From Myxococcales bacterium (GTDB lineage Bacteria; Myxococcota; Polyangia; Fen-1088), in assembly GCA_003159055.1 (NCBI GenBank), contig PMLH01000423.1:1-21609 (forward strand): a DNA stretch of 21,609 nt, written 5' to 3'. The notes under the pieces were generated by a model, which did not search any database, was not told where the DNA came from, and was given only the letters and a program-made list of their open reading frames with translations. Shown here piece after piece: positions 15,122 to 21,609 of the stretch. The first letter of the stretch is position 1. The number at the start of each line of letters is the position of its first letter. Position numbers and translations under genes: made by a program.

Positions 15122-15976
15122 ATGAACCGCAAGCACGGAGCCTTCTCAACCATCGAAATCAGCGACGAGCTCAGCGGCTACGTGATTCCTCTGGTCGGCA
15201 AGCACATTTCGCACTTCACCTCGGTCGAGGATCGCTTCTTCACCGAGGGCGAGGCGCTGTCGACCGGGTCCGAGGGGCCGGGCATCCCGGACGACATGAC
15301 CACGACACGGCCGTCGCGGCGATGGCTGACCAGGAACAGATCTTTGGTGGGTGGGACCATCGGCGCGCTTGTGATCGCGAGCACGGTCTTGCTGGTTCGC
15401 TCGGGTGGACATGCGGCGGATATCGCCGAGACTCAGCCAACCATCGCGGCAGCCCCACCACCGGCCGTACCAGCGCCGGCCGCCGCAGCCGTTCCGGCGC
15501 GCTCCCCTGCGCCATCCCCAAGTCCGACGGCACACCCTTCCGAGTTACTTCCCGCACCAGCCCCGACCGACCTTGGTGGTTCCCCTTCTCCCGCGCATGC
15601 GTCGGCCGGGGCGGGCGCGGATTTCTCCACCCGTAACGCCCTGCAGTCCTGCAAGAAAGCCTTCGACCAGCACCGCAGCAAGGACGTCCTCGTTAAGTGC
15701 GCCGAGGCATTCGCGACCGATCCGCAGTCTGTCGACACGGCGGTGATGCTGGCCAAGACGGAATTCGATCGCGGGCGTGCGCCACAGGCGCTGGACTGGG
15801 CCAAGAAGGCCATCGCGCTCGATGCGAACACGGCCGACGCCTATGTATTCCTCGGCGGCGCCGAGCAGGCCGCCGGTCACAACGCTGCGGCCAAGACTGC
15901 CTACAAGCGTTACCTACAATTGTCACCGCAGGGCCGCTACGCTGGCGACCTGCGCGCCGTGCTCGGAACGTTGTAA
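15122..15976 (+). CDS. Single-pass membrane protein with Pro/Ala linker and C-terminal TPR domain
   Basis: 284 aa. The ATG at 15122 is preceded by GGAGG 5 nt upstream; a GTG at 15110 is in frame but lacks this. Residues 1-70 are cytoplasmic and polar, with no recognised domain. Residues 75-92 are a transmembrane helix (SLVGGTIGALVIASTVLLV), preceded by RRWLTRNR, so the C-terminus should face the periplasm. Residues 105-160 are a Pro/Ala/Ser linker. Residues 172-275 form about two TPR repeats (ALQSCKKAFDQHRSKDVLVKC, APQALDWAKKAIALDANTADA, AAKTAYKRYLQLSP). The layout suits a membrane-tethered scaffold. No enzymatic motif is present. Confidence 0.78.
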   Translation: MNRKHGAFSTIEISDELSGYVIPLVGKHISHFTSVEDRFFTEGEALSTGSEGPGIPDDMTTTRPSRRWLTRNRSLVGGTIGALVIASTVLLVRSGGHAADIAETQPTIAAAPPPAVPAPAAAAVPARSPAPSPSPTAHPSELLPAPAPTDLGGSPSPAHASAGAGADFSTRNALQSCKKAFDQHRSKDVLVKCAEAFATDPQSVDTAVMLAKTEFDRGRAPQALDWAKKAIALDANTADAYVFLGGAEQAAGHNAAAKTAYKRYLQLSPQGRYAGDLRAVLGTL

Positions 15977-15979
15977 GGG

Positions 15980-16002
15980 GCGCGAGCGCTTCGCTAGCGC
16001 GC
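15980..16002. terminator. Stem-loop between convergent genes, possible bidirectional terminator
   Basis: GCGCGAGCG (15980-15988) pairs with CGCT and CGCGC (15992-15995 and 15998-16002) across a CTT loop, with a 2-nt bulge. It sits in the 17-bp gap between the TPR gene and the convergent Nfu gene and overlaps the end of the latter. There is no T-tract on either strand. Confidence 0.35.
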
Positions 16003-16617
16003 GTAGAATGGGGTCGTTCCGGCCGCGTGATCTGTGGTGTCCACGATCTCCACCACCTCGGGCGCGATCCGGCGCACCATGACCTCGACGCCCTGTCGCA
16101 GGGTCATCTGCGAGGACGCGCAGCCTTGACAGCCTCCGCTCATGGCGATGCGCAGTTTTCCGTCTTGATAGTCGACGAGCGAGATCTTGCCGCCGTGGCC
16201 AGCGATCCCCCGGTTGACCTCGCCATCGAGTAGCCCCTGGATGGCCGCGCGAACCTCGGCTTCGGAGCGCCCCCAGCGGGCCTTTGGGGATGCGTCTTCC
16301 AGGATCGCGGGCACGCCCGTGAGCAGCTGCGCCCGAATCTTGGCGCCGATGGCGGCTTTCAAGTGCGACCACTCGACGTCGGGCACCTTGCCCACGGTGA
16401 CCACGTTTTCCGAGACCAACACGTGTGCGACACCGGCCAAGCCGAACAGCTGCTCGGGCAAGGGCGAACCCGCGGCGCGCTCCGCGCGGTCGAAGAAGAA
16501 CGGCCCACCCGGATGAACGGTTTGGCTGACCGTAAATTTGCACGTGTCGGGGTCGGCCAGCAGGACCTCCGCGCGAATCGCGATCAGAGGAACAGGGCGG
16601 GACGTCGTCTCAGACAT
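15994..16617 (-). CDS. Nfu-type iron-sulfur cluster scaffold/carrier protein
   Basis: 207 aa. Residues 13-98 match the Nfu N-terminal domain (VLLADPDTCKFTVSQTVHPGG, SPLPEQLFGLAGVAHVLVS, VTVGKVPDVEW). Residues 117-185 are the NifU C-terminal domain with the cluster-binding CxxC (SGGCQGCASS, C163 and C166) and TLRQGVEVMVRRIAPEV. Such proteins receive a [4Fe-4S] cluster from the assembly machinery and pass it to client enzymes. It lies 3 bp after the stop of the Mrp-DUF971 gene, forming a two-gene Fe-S operon. The family identity is clear; whether it equals NfuA of enteric bacteria in detail is less certain. Confidence 0.92.
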   Translation of the reverse strand: MSETTSRPVPLIAIRAEVLLADPDTCKFTVSQTVHPGGPFFFDRAERAAGSPLPEQLFGLAGVAHVLVSENVVTVGKVPDVEWSHLKAAIGAKIRAQLLTGVPAILEDASPKARWGRSEAEVRAAIQGLLDGEVNRGIAGHGGKISLVDYQDGKLRIAMSGGCQGCASSQMTLRQGVEVMVRRIAPEVVEIVDTTDHAAGTTPFYAR

Positions 16618-16620
16618 CTC

Positions 16621-17898
16621 TCAGACCTCCTCGGCGCTTTCTCTGTTTCCGCTTTCGGCCAGCGTGCGCAGGCTTTCGTACGAATAGATCCCCGTGCTGT
16701 GCCCGTCGTTCCACTTGATGGTGATGCCGTAGCTGCCGACGCTGGTGACGGTGACCGGGGCGATGTCGGGCCGCACCTTGCTGGGATCCAAGAGGGGCTG
16801 GCCGCTCATCTCCTCCACGCACAGGGCGCAGGGGCATGCAAGCCGGAGATCCCGGACGTCGAAATCGCCTTGCCGCCCGTCTTCCCACAGCACAGACAGG
16901 GTTCTGGGATTGCTTCGCCGTAGGCCAGTCGCGGTGGTGCGCCCGCCCGCCTTGGCGGCAACCCCGTCGGGCCACCCTGGGCCGGCGTCCGCGCTGCTCC
17001 ACTCCCAGAAAAACGGTTTCAACGCCGTGGTCGGCATGCCCTGCAGTTGCGTTGCCAAGGCGGTCGCGATCGCGAGGTAGGCTTGGGCGGCGACCGACTT
17101 CGGTTTTTCCAGCACGATGGGCAGACCAGCGTCGCCGCAGGTCACCACATCGGCATCGAGAGGTATCGAGCCGAGGAACGCCACGCCGAGCTCCTTGCTC
17201 ATGCGCTCGCCGCCGCCGCGGCGAAAGACATCGGTGTCCTTTCCACAGTGCGGACACGTGAAGGTGCTCATGTTCTCGACCACGCCGAGGATGGGCACTT
17301 GCACCTTTTCGAACATGCGCAGTCCCCGCCGCGCGATCTTCAGGCTCACGTCTTGTGGCGTGGTCACGATGATTGCCCCGGACAGCGGCACGTTCTGGGC
17401 GAGGGTAAGCTGCGTATCGCCGGTTCCCGGCGGAAGATCGATGACCAGGTAGTCGAGCGCGCCCCATTCGACGTCGCCGATGAACATGTTCAAATACTTG
17501 TTCACCATCGGGCCGCGCAAGATGGCCGGACTGTCGTCGCCGGTAAGCATGCCCATGGACATGGTCCTAAGCCCATAGCGCTCGGCCGGCAGAAGGCTTT
17601 GCTCCGCCGTGACCCTCGGCGGCTGATTGGCGGGAAGTCCAAGCATGCCTGGGATACTCGGTCCCAGGATGTCCGCATCGACCAACCCGACGCGGCCCCC
17701 CACCTGTTGCAGTGCCAGCGCCAAGTTTACGGCGACCGTGGATTTTCCAACCCCGCCCTTGCCGCTGCCCACCGCGATGACGTGGGTGATACCCGGCAGC
17801 TTCTCGGGCCCGCGCGGGGTGTGGCTTGCTTCTGTGTGTGGATGCTCGTGGTCGTGTGGCACCCGGGTAGGATGCTCGACGACCGCGCCACGGTCCAC
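16621..17898 (-). CDS. Mrp/ApbC Fe-S cluster carrier ATPase fused to DUF971
   Basis: 425 aa from the GTG at 17898. Residues 15-21 are His-rich (HDHEHPH). The Mrp/NBP35-type P-loop ATPase spans 37-290: deviant Walker A GKGGVGKST (46-54), DADILGPSIPGMLGL (74-88), VIDLPPGTGD (152-161), TTPQDVSL, and the cluster-binding CPHC (215-218). The usual N-terminal DUF59/MIP18 domain is absent. Residues about 325-412 are a DUF971 domain (TLSVLWEDGRQGDFDVRDLRL, CPCALC at 355-360, ITIKWNDGHSTGIYSYESL). The ATPase-DUF971 order recalls plastid HCF101, a [4Fe-4S] transfer protein. The start has only AAGG 4 nt upstream, so a different start is possible. Co-transcribed with the Nfu gene. Confidence 0.92.
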   Translation of the reverse strand: MDRGAVVEHPTRVPHDHEHPHTEASHTPRGPEKLPGITHVIAVGSGKGGVGKSTVAVNLALALQQVGGRVGLVDADILGPSIPGMLGLPANQPPRVTAEQSLLPAERYGLRTMSMGMLTGDDSPAILRGPMVNKYLNMFIGDVEWGALDYLVIDLPPGTGDTQLTLAQNVPLSGAIIVTTPQDVSLKIARRGLRMFEKVQVPILGVVENMSTFTCPHCGKDTDVFRRGGGERMSKELGVAFLGSIPLDADVVTCGDAGLPIVLEKPKSVAAQAYLAIATALATQLQGMPTTALKPFFWEWSSADAGPGWPDGVAAKAGGRTTATGLRRSNPRTLSVLWEDGRQGDFDVRDLRLACPCALCVEEMSGQPLLDPSKVRPDIAPVTVTSVGSYGITIKWNDGHSTGIYSYESLRTLAESGNRESAEEV

Positions 17899-18007
17899 CG
17901 GCCTTGGGAGAAAGAGGGCTTGGGACGTTCACCGCATGGGGCGCAGGGTGTACGATCGGCTTCGGCCGTTCGCAGAGGACAGCCGCAGAATCCTGGAGGG
18001 CTCGCCA

Positions 18008-20713
18008 ATGGTTCGATTCGGAAGAATGTCGGGGGCGCTTGCCATCGTGTGCCTGTTCGCGTGTAGCAACAGCAGGTCGTCTGACTGCACGCCGGGAACC
18101 TTGCAGTGTCCATGCTACCCCAACAAGACCTGCAATAGCGCCCTCGCTTGCCTTTCCGAGAGGTGCGTCGAGCCCCCGCGGCTCGACAGCGGAGGGGTCT
18201 CAACCGACGTGGAAGCCGGCAGGAACGATGCGACCGGTACCGGCGGCGCGACGAGCTTTGGCGGAGCCAGCGGCGCTGACGCTCCCGTCAGCGCCAACGA
18301 TGGCCCCTCGCTCGGCGGCGTTACCGGGTTGGGCGGCGCGATTGGCAGCGGCGGCGTGCTCAGCCCGGTCGACGTTTCGGCCGGAACCGGCGGTGCTGCA
18401 GGCGGTGAAAACGGCGGTGCTTCGGGCGGTGCCGTGGGGCGGGACGCCACGGATTCGCCCGGCTCGGGCGCGGCGATAAGCCTCGGAGGCAGCACGGGTG
18501 GCGGCGGCTCTCCAGATGTCAGCGGCGCAGGGGGATTGCCTCGCACAGACGGCGCGACGACCCCTGACGTCGCGAGCGACGTCGATGCACCGGCGCCTCC
18601 GGTCGATGCTCGTTCCACCGACGACGGCGGATCGTCATGCCCAACGCTCGGCCCGGTTCGGGCCGTCGTCACTGGCCACGCCCATACCTGCGTCCTCCTG
18701 GCAACTGGCAACGTCCGATGCTGGGGCGACAACAGCGACTACCAACTGGGCGATGGCACCGCAGTCGGTCGCCGAACGCCGCCGTTGCAAGACAATATCG
18801 GCGGTGTGCAAGCCCTGGTGGCAGGCCGCTCCCACACCTGCGCTCTGGTCGATAATGGCGGCGTCCGTTGCTGGGGCAAGAATGACGGCGGCCAACTCGG
18901 CAACGGGACGCGGGATAACAGCTGGTGGCCAGAGAACCAGGATGTTCTGAGCGGAGCCAAGGCGCTCGCCGCGGGCGGCAGCCACACCTGTGCGCTGACC
19001 CAGGCCGGTGGGGTCCGCTGCTGGGGCGACAACACCGCCGGCCAGCTGGGCAACGGCGCCTCGACCGCGCTGCTGAATCCACCAGCCACCGACGTCCTGA
19101 CCGGGGTTAAGGCCATCGCCGCGGGCGCCATGCACACCTGCGCCCTGATGACGACCGGAGGCGTCCGCTGCTGGGGCTACAACGGCAATGGCCAATTGGG
19201 CGACGGAACCCACAATGATCGGTCGACACCACCGGACACCGATGTGCTAACCGGGGTCGCGGCCATCACCGCAGGCGCCACCGGTTGGCACACCTGCGCC
19301 CTCATGGAGAGCGGCGGCGTCCGTTGTTGGGGCAGCAACGATTACGGCGAGCTCGGCGACGGCACCACGACCACGCGGTTGCAGCCGCCAGATGCCGAGG
19401 TCATGGGCGGGGTACAAGCAGTGGCGGCGGGCGACATAAACACCTGCGCCCTGCTGACCACCGGAGAGGTCAAGTGCTGGGGCAGTCGCTACGACGGTCA
19501 GCTGGGCGACGTCGCCCGCTTGAAGGCCATCGGCCCCGACCCGACTCTGACCGGCGTTCAGTCTATCGCGCTCGGCGAGGGACACGGGTGCGCTGTCATG
19601 GCGAGCGGCGGCGTCCGTTGCTGGGGCGACAACAGCGCCGGCCAGCTCGGCAATCCTGACGTCCTGACCGGGGTCAAGGCCATCTGGACCAGCGGCGTCA
19701 GCGCGCACACCTGCGCGCAGATGGCGTCCGGCGAGATCCGTTGCTGGGGCAAGAACGACAACGGCCAGATCGGCAACGGCACCACGCTGGACGTATGGGC
19801 ACCGGTGCCCGTCGATGTGGGCGCCGAGGTCCAAGCCATCGCGACGGGAAGCATCCACACCTGTGCGCTGACCGTGACCGGTGGCCTCCGCTGCTGGGGC
19901 TACAACGGCACAGGCAACCTGGGAGACGGGACAAGGGTCAATCGCTCGACGCCTCCGACAACCGACGTCCTGACCGGCGTCCAGGCCGTCGCTGGGGGGT
20001 ACTTCCACAACTGCGCCCTCCTGGCCGCCGGGACCGTCCTGTGCTGGGGGAACAATGCGTACGGCCAGCTCGGTGACGGCACCGGCGTCAGCACGACGGC
20101 GCCGTCGAGTCCGGTCGCCAGCGGTGGACGGGCCATCTCGGCTGGCCAGTACTACACTTGCATGGTCACGACCGCGGGAGGACTCCGATGCTGGGGACAG
20201 AACGATACAGGCCAGCTGGGCGACGGGACCATCACCAAGCGGCCCGCAGTCCCCACCACGGACCTCCTCACAGGCGTTCGGGCCGTCTCCGCAGGCTATT
20301 CGCACACCTGTGCGGTCATGGAGACCGACGAGACGATGTGCTGGGGCAGTAACACCAGCGGTGAGGTGGGTGATGGCTCGGGCTCGAAACTGACCCCAAC
20401 TTTTCCCTTCGGGGCGCCGCCCTTTCAGACCATCGCCGCGGGTGGCTCACACACGTGTGGGCTCACGCCGGCTGGAGGCGTTCGTTGCTGGGGCTCCGAC
20501 AGCGCCGGTCAACTTGCCGACGGCAGCTCGCATGACATTTTCGCCCCGCCATCGTCGGATGTGCTCACCGACATCGCCGCCATCGCCACCGGCCTCGGGC
20601 ATACCTGCGCGCTGAGTAGTAACGGCAGCGTTCGCTGTTGGGGCTACAACGGCAATGGCTCGCTCGGCATGGGCTATCACCCGCCGACGCCCGAGCTGGA
20701 CCTTTGTCAGTGA
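18008..20713 (+). CDS. RCC1-repeat lipoprotein with 14 Cys-paired repeats
   Basis: 901 aa. The ATG at 18008 has GGAGGG 8 nt upstream; the open frame reaches back to 17627, antisense to the Mrp gene. The lipoprotein signal ends in LFAC (C19). Residues 27-56 are a Cys-rich module (TLQCPCYPNKTCN, CLSERC). Residues about 57-210 are a Gly/Ser/Ala/Asp linker. From about residue 218 to the end, 14 repeats of about 50 residues each follow the pattern HTCAL..GGVRCWG.N..GQLGDGT, the RCC1/BNR-like propeller blade. Each has two Cys (HTC and RCWG) that could form a disulfide, suiting export. Fourteen blades fit two seven-bladed propellers. Proteins of this type are frequent in myxobacteria, probably cell-surface binding proteins; the ligand is unknown. 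Confidence 0.9.
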   Translation: MVRFGRMSGALAIVCLFACSNSRSSDCTPGTLQCPCYPNKTCNSALACLSERCVEPPRLDSGGVSTDVEAGRNDATGTGGATSFGGASGADAPVSANDGPSLGGVTGLGGAIGSGGVLSPVDVSAGTGGAAGGENGGASGGAVGRDATDSPGSGAAISLGGSTGGGGSPDVSGAGGLPRTDGATTPDVASDVDAPAPPVDARSTDDGGSSCPTLGPVRAVVTGHAHTCVLLATGNVRCWGDNSDYQLGDGTAVGRRTPPLQDNIGGVQALVAGRSHTCALVDNGGVRCWGKNDGGQLGNGTRDNSWWPENQDVLSGAKALAAGGSHTCALTQAGGVRCWGDNTAGQLGNGASTALLNPPATDVLTGVKAIAAGAMHTCALMTTGGVRCWGYNGNGQLGDGTHNDRSTPPDTDVLTGVAAITAGATGWHTCALMESGGVRCWGSNDYGELGDGTTTTRLQPPDAEVMGGVQAVAAGDINTCALLTTGEVKCWGSRYDGQLGDVARLKAIGPDPTLTGVQSIALGEGHGCAVMASGGVRCWGDNSAGQLGNPDVLTGVKAIWTSGVSAHTCAQMASGEIRCWGKNDNGQIGNGTTLDVWAPVPVDVGAEVQAIATGSIHTCALTVTGGLRCWGYNGTGNLGDGTRVNRSTPPTTDVLTGVQAVAGGYFHNCALLAAGTVLCWGNNAYGQLGDGTGVSTTAPSSPVASGGRAISAGQYYTCMVTTAGGLRCWGQNDTGQLGDGTITKRPAVPTTDLLTGVRAVSAGYSHTCAVMETDETMCWGSNTSGEVGDGSGSKLTPTFPFGAPPFQTIAAGGSHTCGLTPAGGVRCWGSDSAGQLADGSSHDIFAPPSSDVLTDIAAIATGLGHTCALSSNGSVRCWGYNGNGSLGMGYHPPTPELDLCQ
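18664..20680 (+). repeat. Fourteen tandem RCC1-type repeats (about 150 bp each)
   Basis: The DNA repeats with a period near 150 bp, each copy carrying a CACACCTG-like segment for HTC and TGCTGGGGC-like segments for CWG. First and last copies: HTCVLLATGNVRCWGDN and HTCALSSNGSVRCWGYN. Repeats 6, 7 and 12 are the most diverged (HTC reads NTC or HGC; GDGT replaced), while the others are close, suggesting internal duplication followed by drift. Confidence 0.85.
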
Positions 20714-20720
20714 GAGCAAG

Positions 20721-21251
20721 CTAGAAGGCGAAGTACGGTCCGGCGCCAGACGGCGTGTTACGAGTCTCGATGGCGCAATAGACGGTTCGGCCCAAGAAGA
20801 ACGGCAGCCCCCAATCAAAGCTAGGCAGCGTAGGGTCGGGATACCCGGCCATGGGCCCAGCCAAGTTGTTGAAGGCAGAATTGCGGGCAGCCAGATGGTC
20901 CGCGTTGGCAACGCCGAAGGTGAAGTTCGCGCTGGTGGCGCTGCCCTGCAAGATCGTCGCACTAAGAGTCACCGAGGAAGTTGGGCAGTAGAAGACATTC
21001 TGACCCGCCGCACACAATGGGATCTTCGTGGTGGCGCTATTCAGGAAATAGAGAGCGTTCGATCCACTGTCCAGGTAACTGGCGTAATGGGTGCCCCCGG
21101 CAGGAAAGGCAGTTTCGACATACCCGTAATTGTCCAACGCAAGCACCGTGGCAGCCCCAAGTCCATTGTTGCCCTGGGTGCCAATCCCGAACACCACAAC
21201 ACCCGGCACGGAAGGCGCACAGCAAGGCATATGCCATTCGAAGTGCCGCAT
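20721..21251 (-). pseudogene. C-terminal fragment of a DUF3443 family protein
   Basis: The minus frame reads VVVFGIGTQGNNGLGAATVL, ASYLDSGSNALYFLNSATT, VFYCPTSSVTLSATI and SFDWGLPFFLGRTVYCAIE, ending NTPSGAGPYFAF at the stop. This is the C-terminal half of DUF3443 proteins, which are usually about 400 aa secreted or lipoproteins with an N-terminal half that is missing here. Homology begins at about base 21220. Upstream the frame stays open to 21467 but gives Arg/Cys-rich sequence unlike the family. Possible starts are ATG 21251 or 21230, without a good ribosome site and without a signal peptide. It is most simply a truncated remnant, although a short expressed protein cannot be excluded. Its stop lies 7 bp from the convergent RCC1 stop. 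Confidence 0.72.
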
Positions 21252-21494
21252 CGCTCTTCGCTCGATGAGTGAACTGCCAGTGTTTCGCGGGCAGAGGAGT
21301 GCGTGTCTTGCACTCAACCGGCGTATTCCGCACTCGGCATTGGCGGAAATGGCGCATGAATCTCGGCTTGGCCATCCGCGTTTTGACCCTGTCGGGCGTC
21401 CAGCCCGGACAGCATGCCGCACCTGCCGCGGCGGTTTGTCACACTCGCAGCGAACCGAGGCCGGCAACTGGTGCCTCGACCGCAGCGTAATGCG
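21252..21494. other. Non-coding stretch between DUF3443 remnant and palindromic repeat
   Basis: No start with a ribosome site, recognisable protein motif, RNA gene or strong inverted repeat was seen here. The minus frame that continues from the DUF3443 remnant is open through most of it, but reads as Arg/Cys-rich sequence with no family resemblance. It may hold decayed sequence from the missing N-terminal half or unrelated DNA joined at the truncation point. Confidence 0.5.
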
Positions 21495-21609
21495 ACCAGA
21501 TGGCGCCGTGGCTTTCGCGCGATGGCGAGGCGCGAGGAGGGCGAATACTCGACGTATTCAACCGACGAGCAACGACGCCAGCGCGCGAAAGACCAAGCCA
21601 GATGGTTGC
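21495..21609. repeat. Long imperfect palindrome (REP-like dispersed repeat)
   Basis: The two halves of 21505-21597 are inverted copies. CTTTCGCGCG at 21512-21521 answers CGCGCGAAAG at 21582-21591. The centre is GAATAC-TCGAC-GTATTC (21543-21559). TGGCG and its complement lie between. CCAGATGG occurs near both ends (21496-21503 and 21598-21605). It would fold into a hairpin of roughly 90 nt. No gene lies in it. Such structured intergenic elements are usually multi-copy in a genome, and it reaches almost to the window edge. Confidence 0.6.

Noticed and set aside
17905..17920. GG-N10-GC spacing (TGGGAGAAAGAGGGCT) upstream of the RCC1 gene as a sigma-54 promoter
   Set aside because: The -12 box reads GGGCT instead of TTGCW and the -24 box is poor. 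In GC-rich DNA the bare spacing match is expected by chance.
17627..18007. N-terminal extension of the RCC1 frame back to 17627
   Set aside because: It is antisense to the Mrp gene. The ATG at 18008 has GGAGGG upstream and is followed at once by a lipoprotein signal.

Overview
The window is high-GC bacterial DNA. It suggests a myxobacterium-like member of the Myxococcota (Deltaproteobacteria in older schemes). The reasons are a Ser/Thr kinase – PEGA – FHA/sigma-54 activator cluster, several secreted lipoproteins, Cys-rich and Gly-rich secreted proteins, an RCC1-repeat lipoprotein and a GAF/HD-GYP protein. This assignment is inference from gene content; no rRNA, tRNA or CRISPR array was seen.

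Layout. (1) 1-1344, minus: start of a von Willebrand A (vWA) type secreted protein that runs off the left edge and carries about 290 residues of Thr-rich repeat. (2) 1345-1623: gap with an AT-rich nested palindrome. (3) 1624-4826, minus: tightly packed phoH – GAF/HD-GYP – ybeY. (4) 4874-5707, plus: mazG, divergent from phoH. (5) 5780-6480, plus: Phd-type antitoxin and PIN toxin. (6) 6481-9185, plus: two unrelated lipoprotein genes. Each is preceded by a good sigma-54 -24/-12 element, with a palindrome of shared core GCAC-TTnAn-GTGC about 62 bp upstream of the -24 box. (7) 9336-14243, plus: Ser/Thr kinase, TPR/PEGA protein, and FHA – degenerate GGDEF-like – AAA+ sigma-54 activator, spaced 1 and 11 bp. 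(8) 14336-14944, minus, and 15122-15976, plus: a divergent pair of a secreted probable beta-barrel protein and a membrane-anchored TPR protein. (9) 15994-17898, minus: Mrp/ApbC-DUF971 fusion and Nfu-type Fe-S protein. (10) 18008-20713, plus: RCC1-like lipoprotein with 14 repeats. (11) 20721-about 21251, minus: C-terminal fragment of a DUF3443 protein, ending 7 bp from the RCC1 gene. (12) 21495-21609: long palindromic repeat at the right edge.

How the parts may work together. The most interesting region is 6.6-14.2 kb. Two lipoprotein genes share a sigma-54 promoter plus upstream-palindrome module. A few kb downstream, an operon encodes a transmembrane Ser/Thr kinase, a periplasm-facing PEGA protein and an FHA-domain sigma-54 activator with intact GAFTGA loop. 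A natural reading is an envelope-to-promoter phospho-signalling circuit with these lipoproteins as targets. The promoter and palindrome motifs are seen directly; the link to this particular activator is inference. The remaining genes are housekeeping (RNA processing, nucleotide sanitation, Fe-S assembly) or secreted proteins of unknown role.
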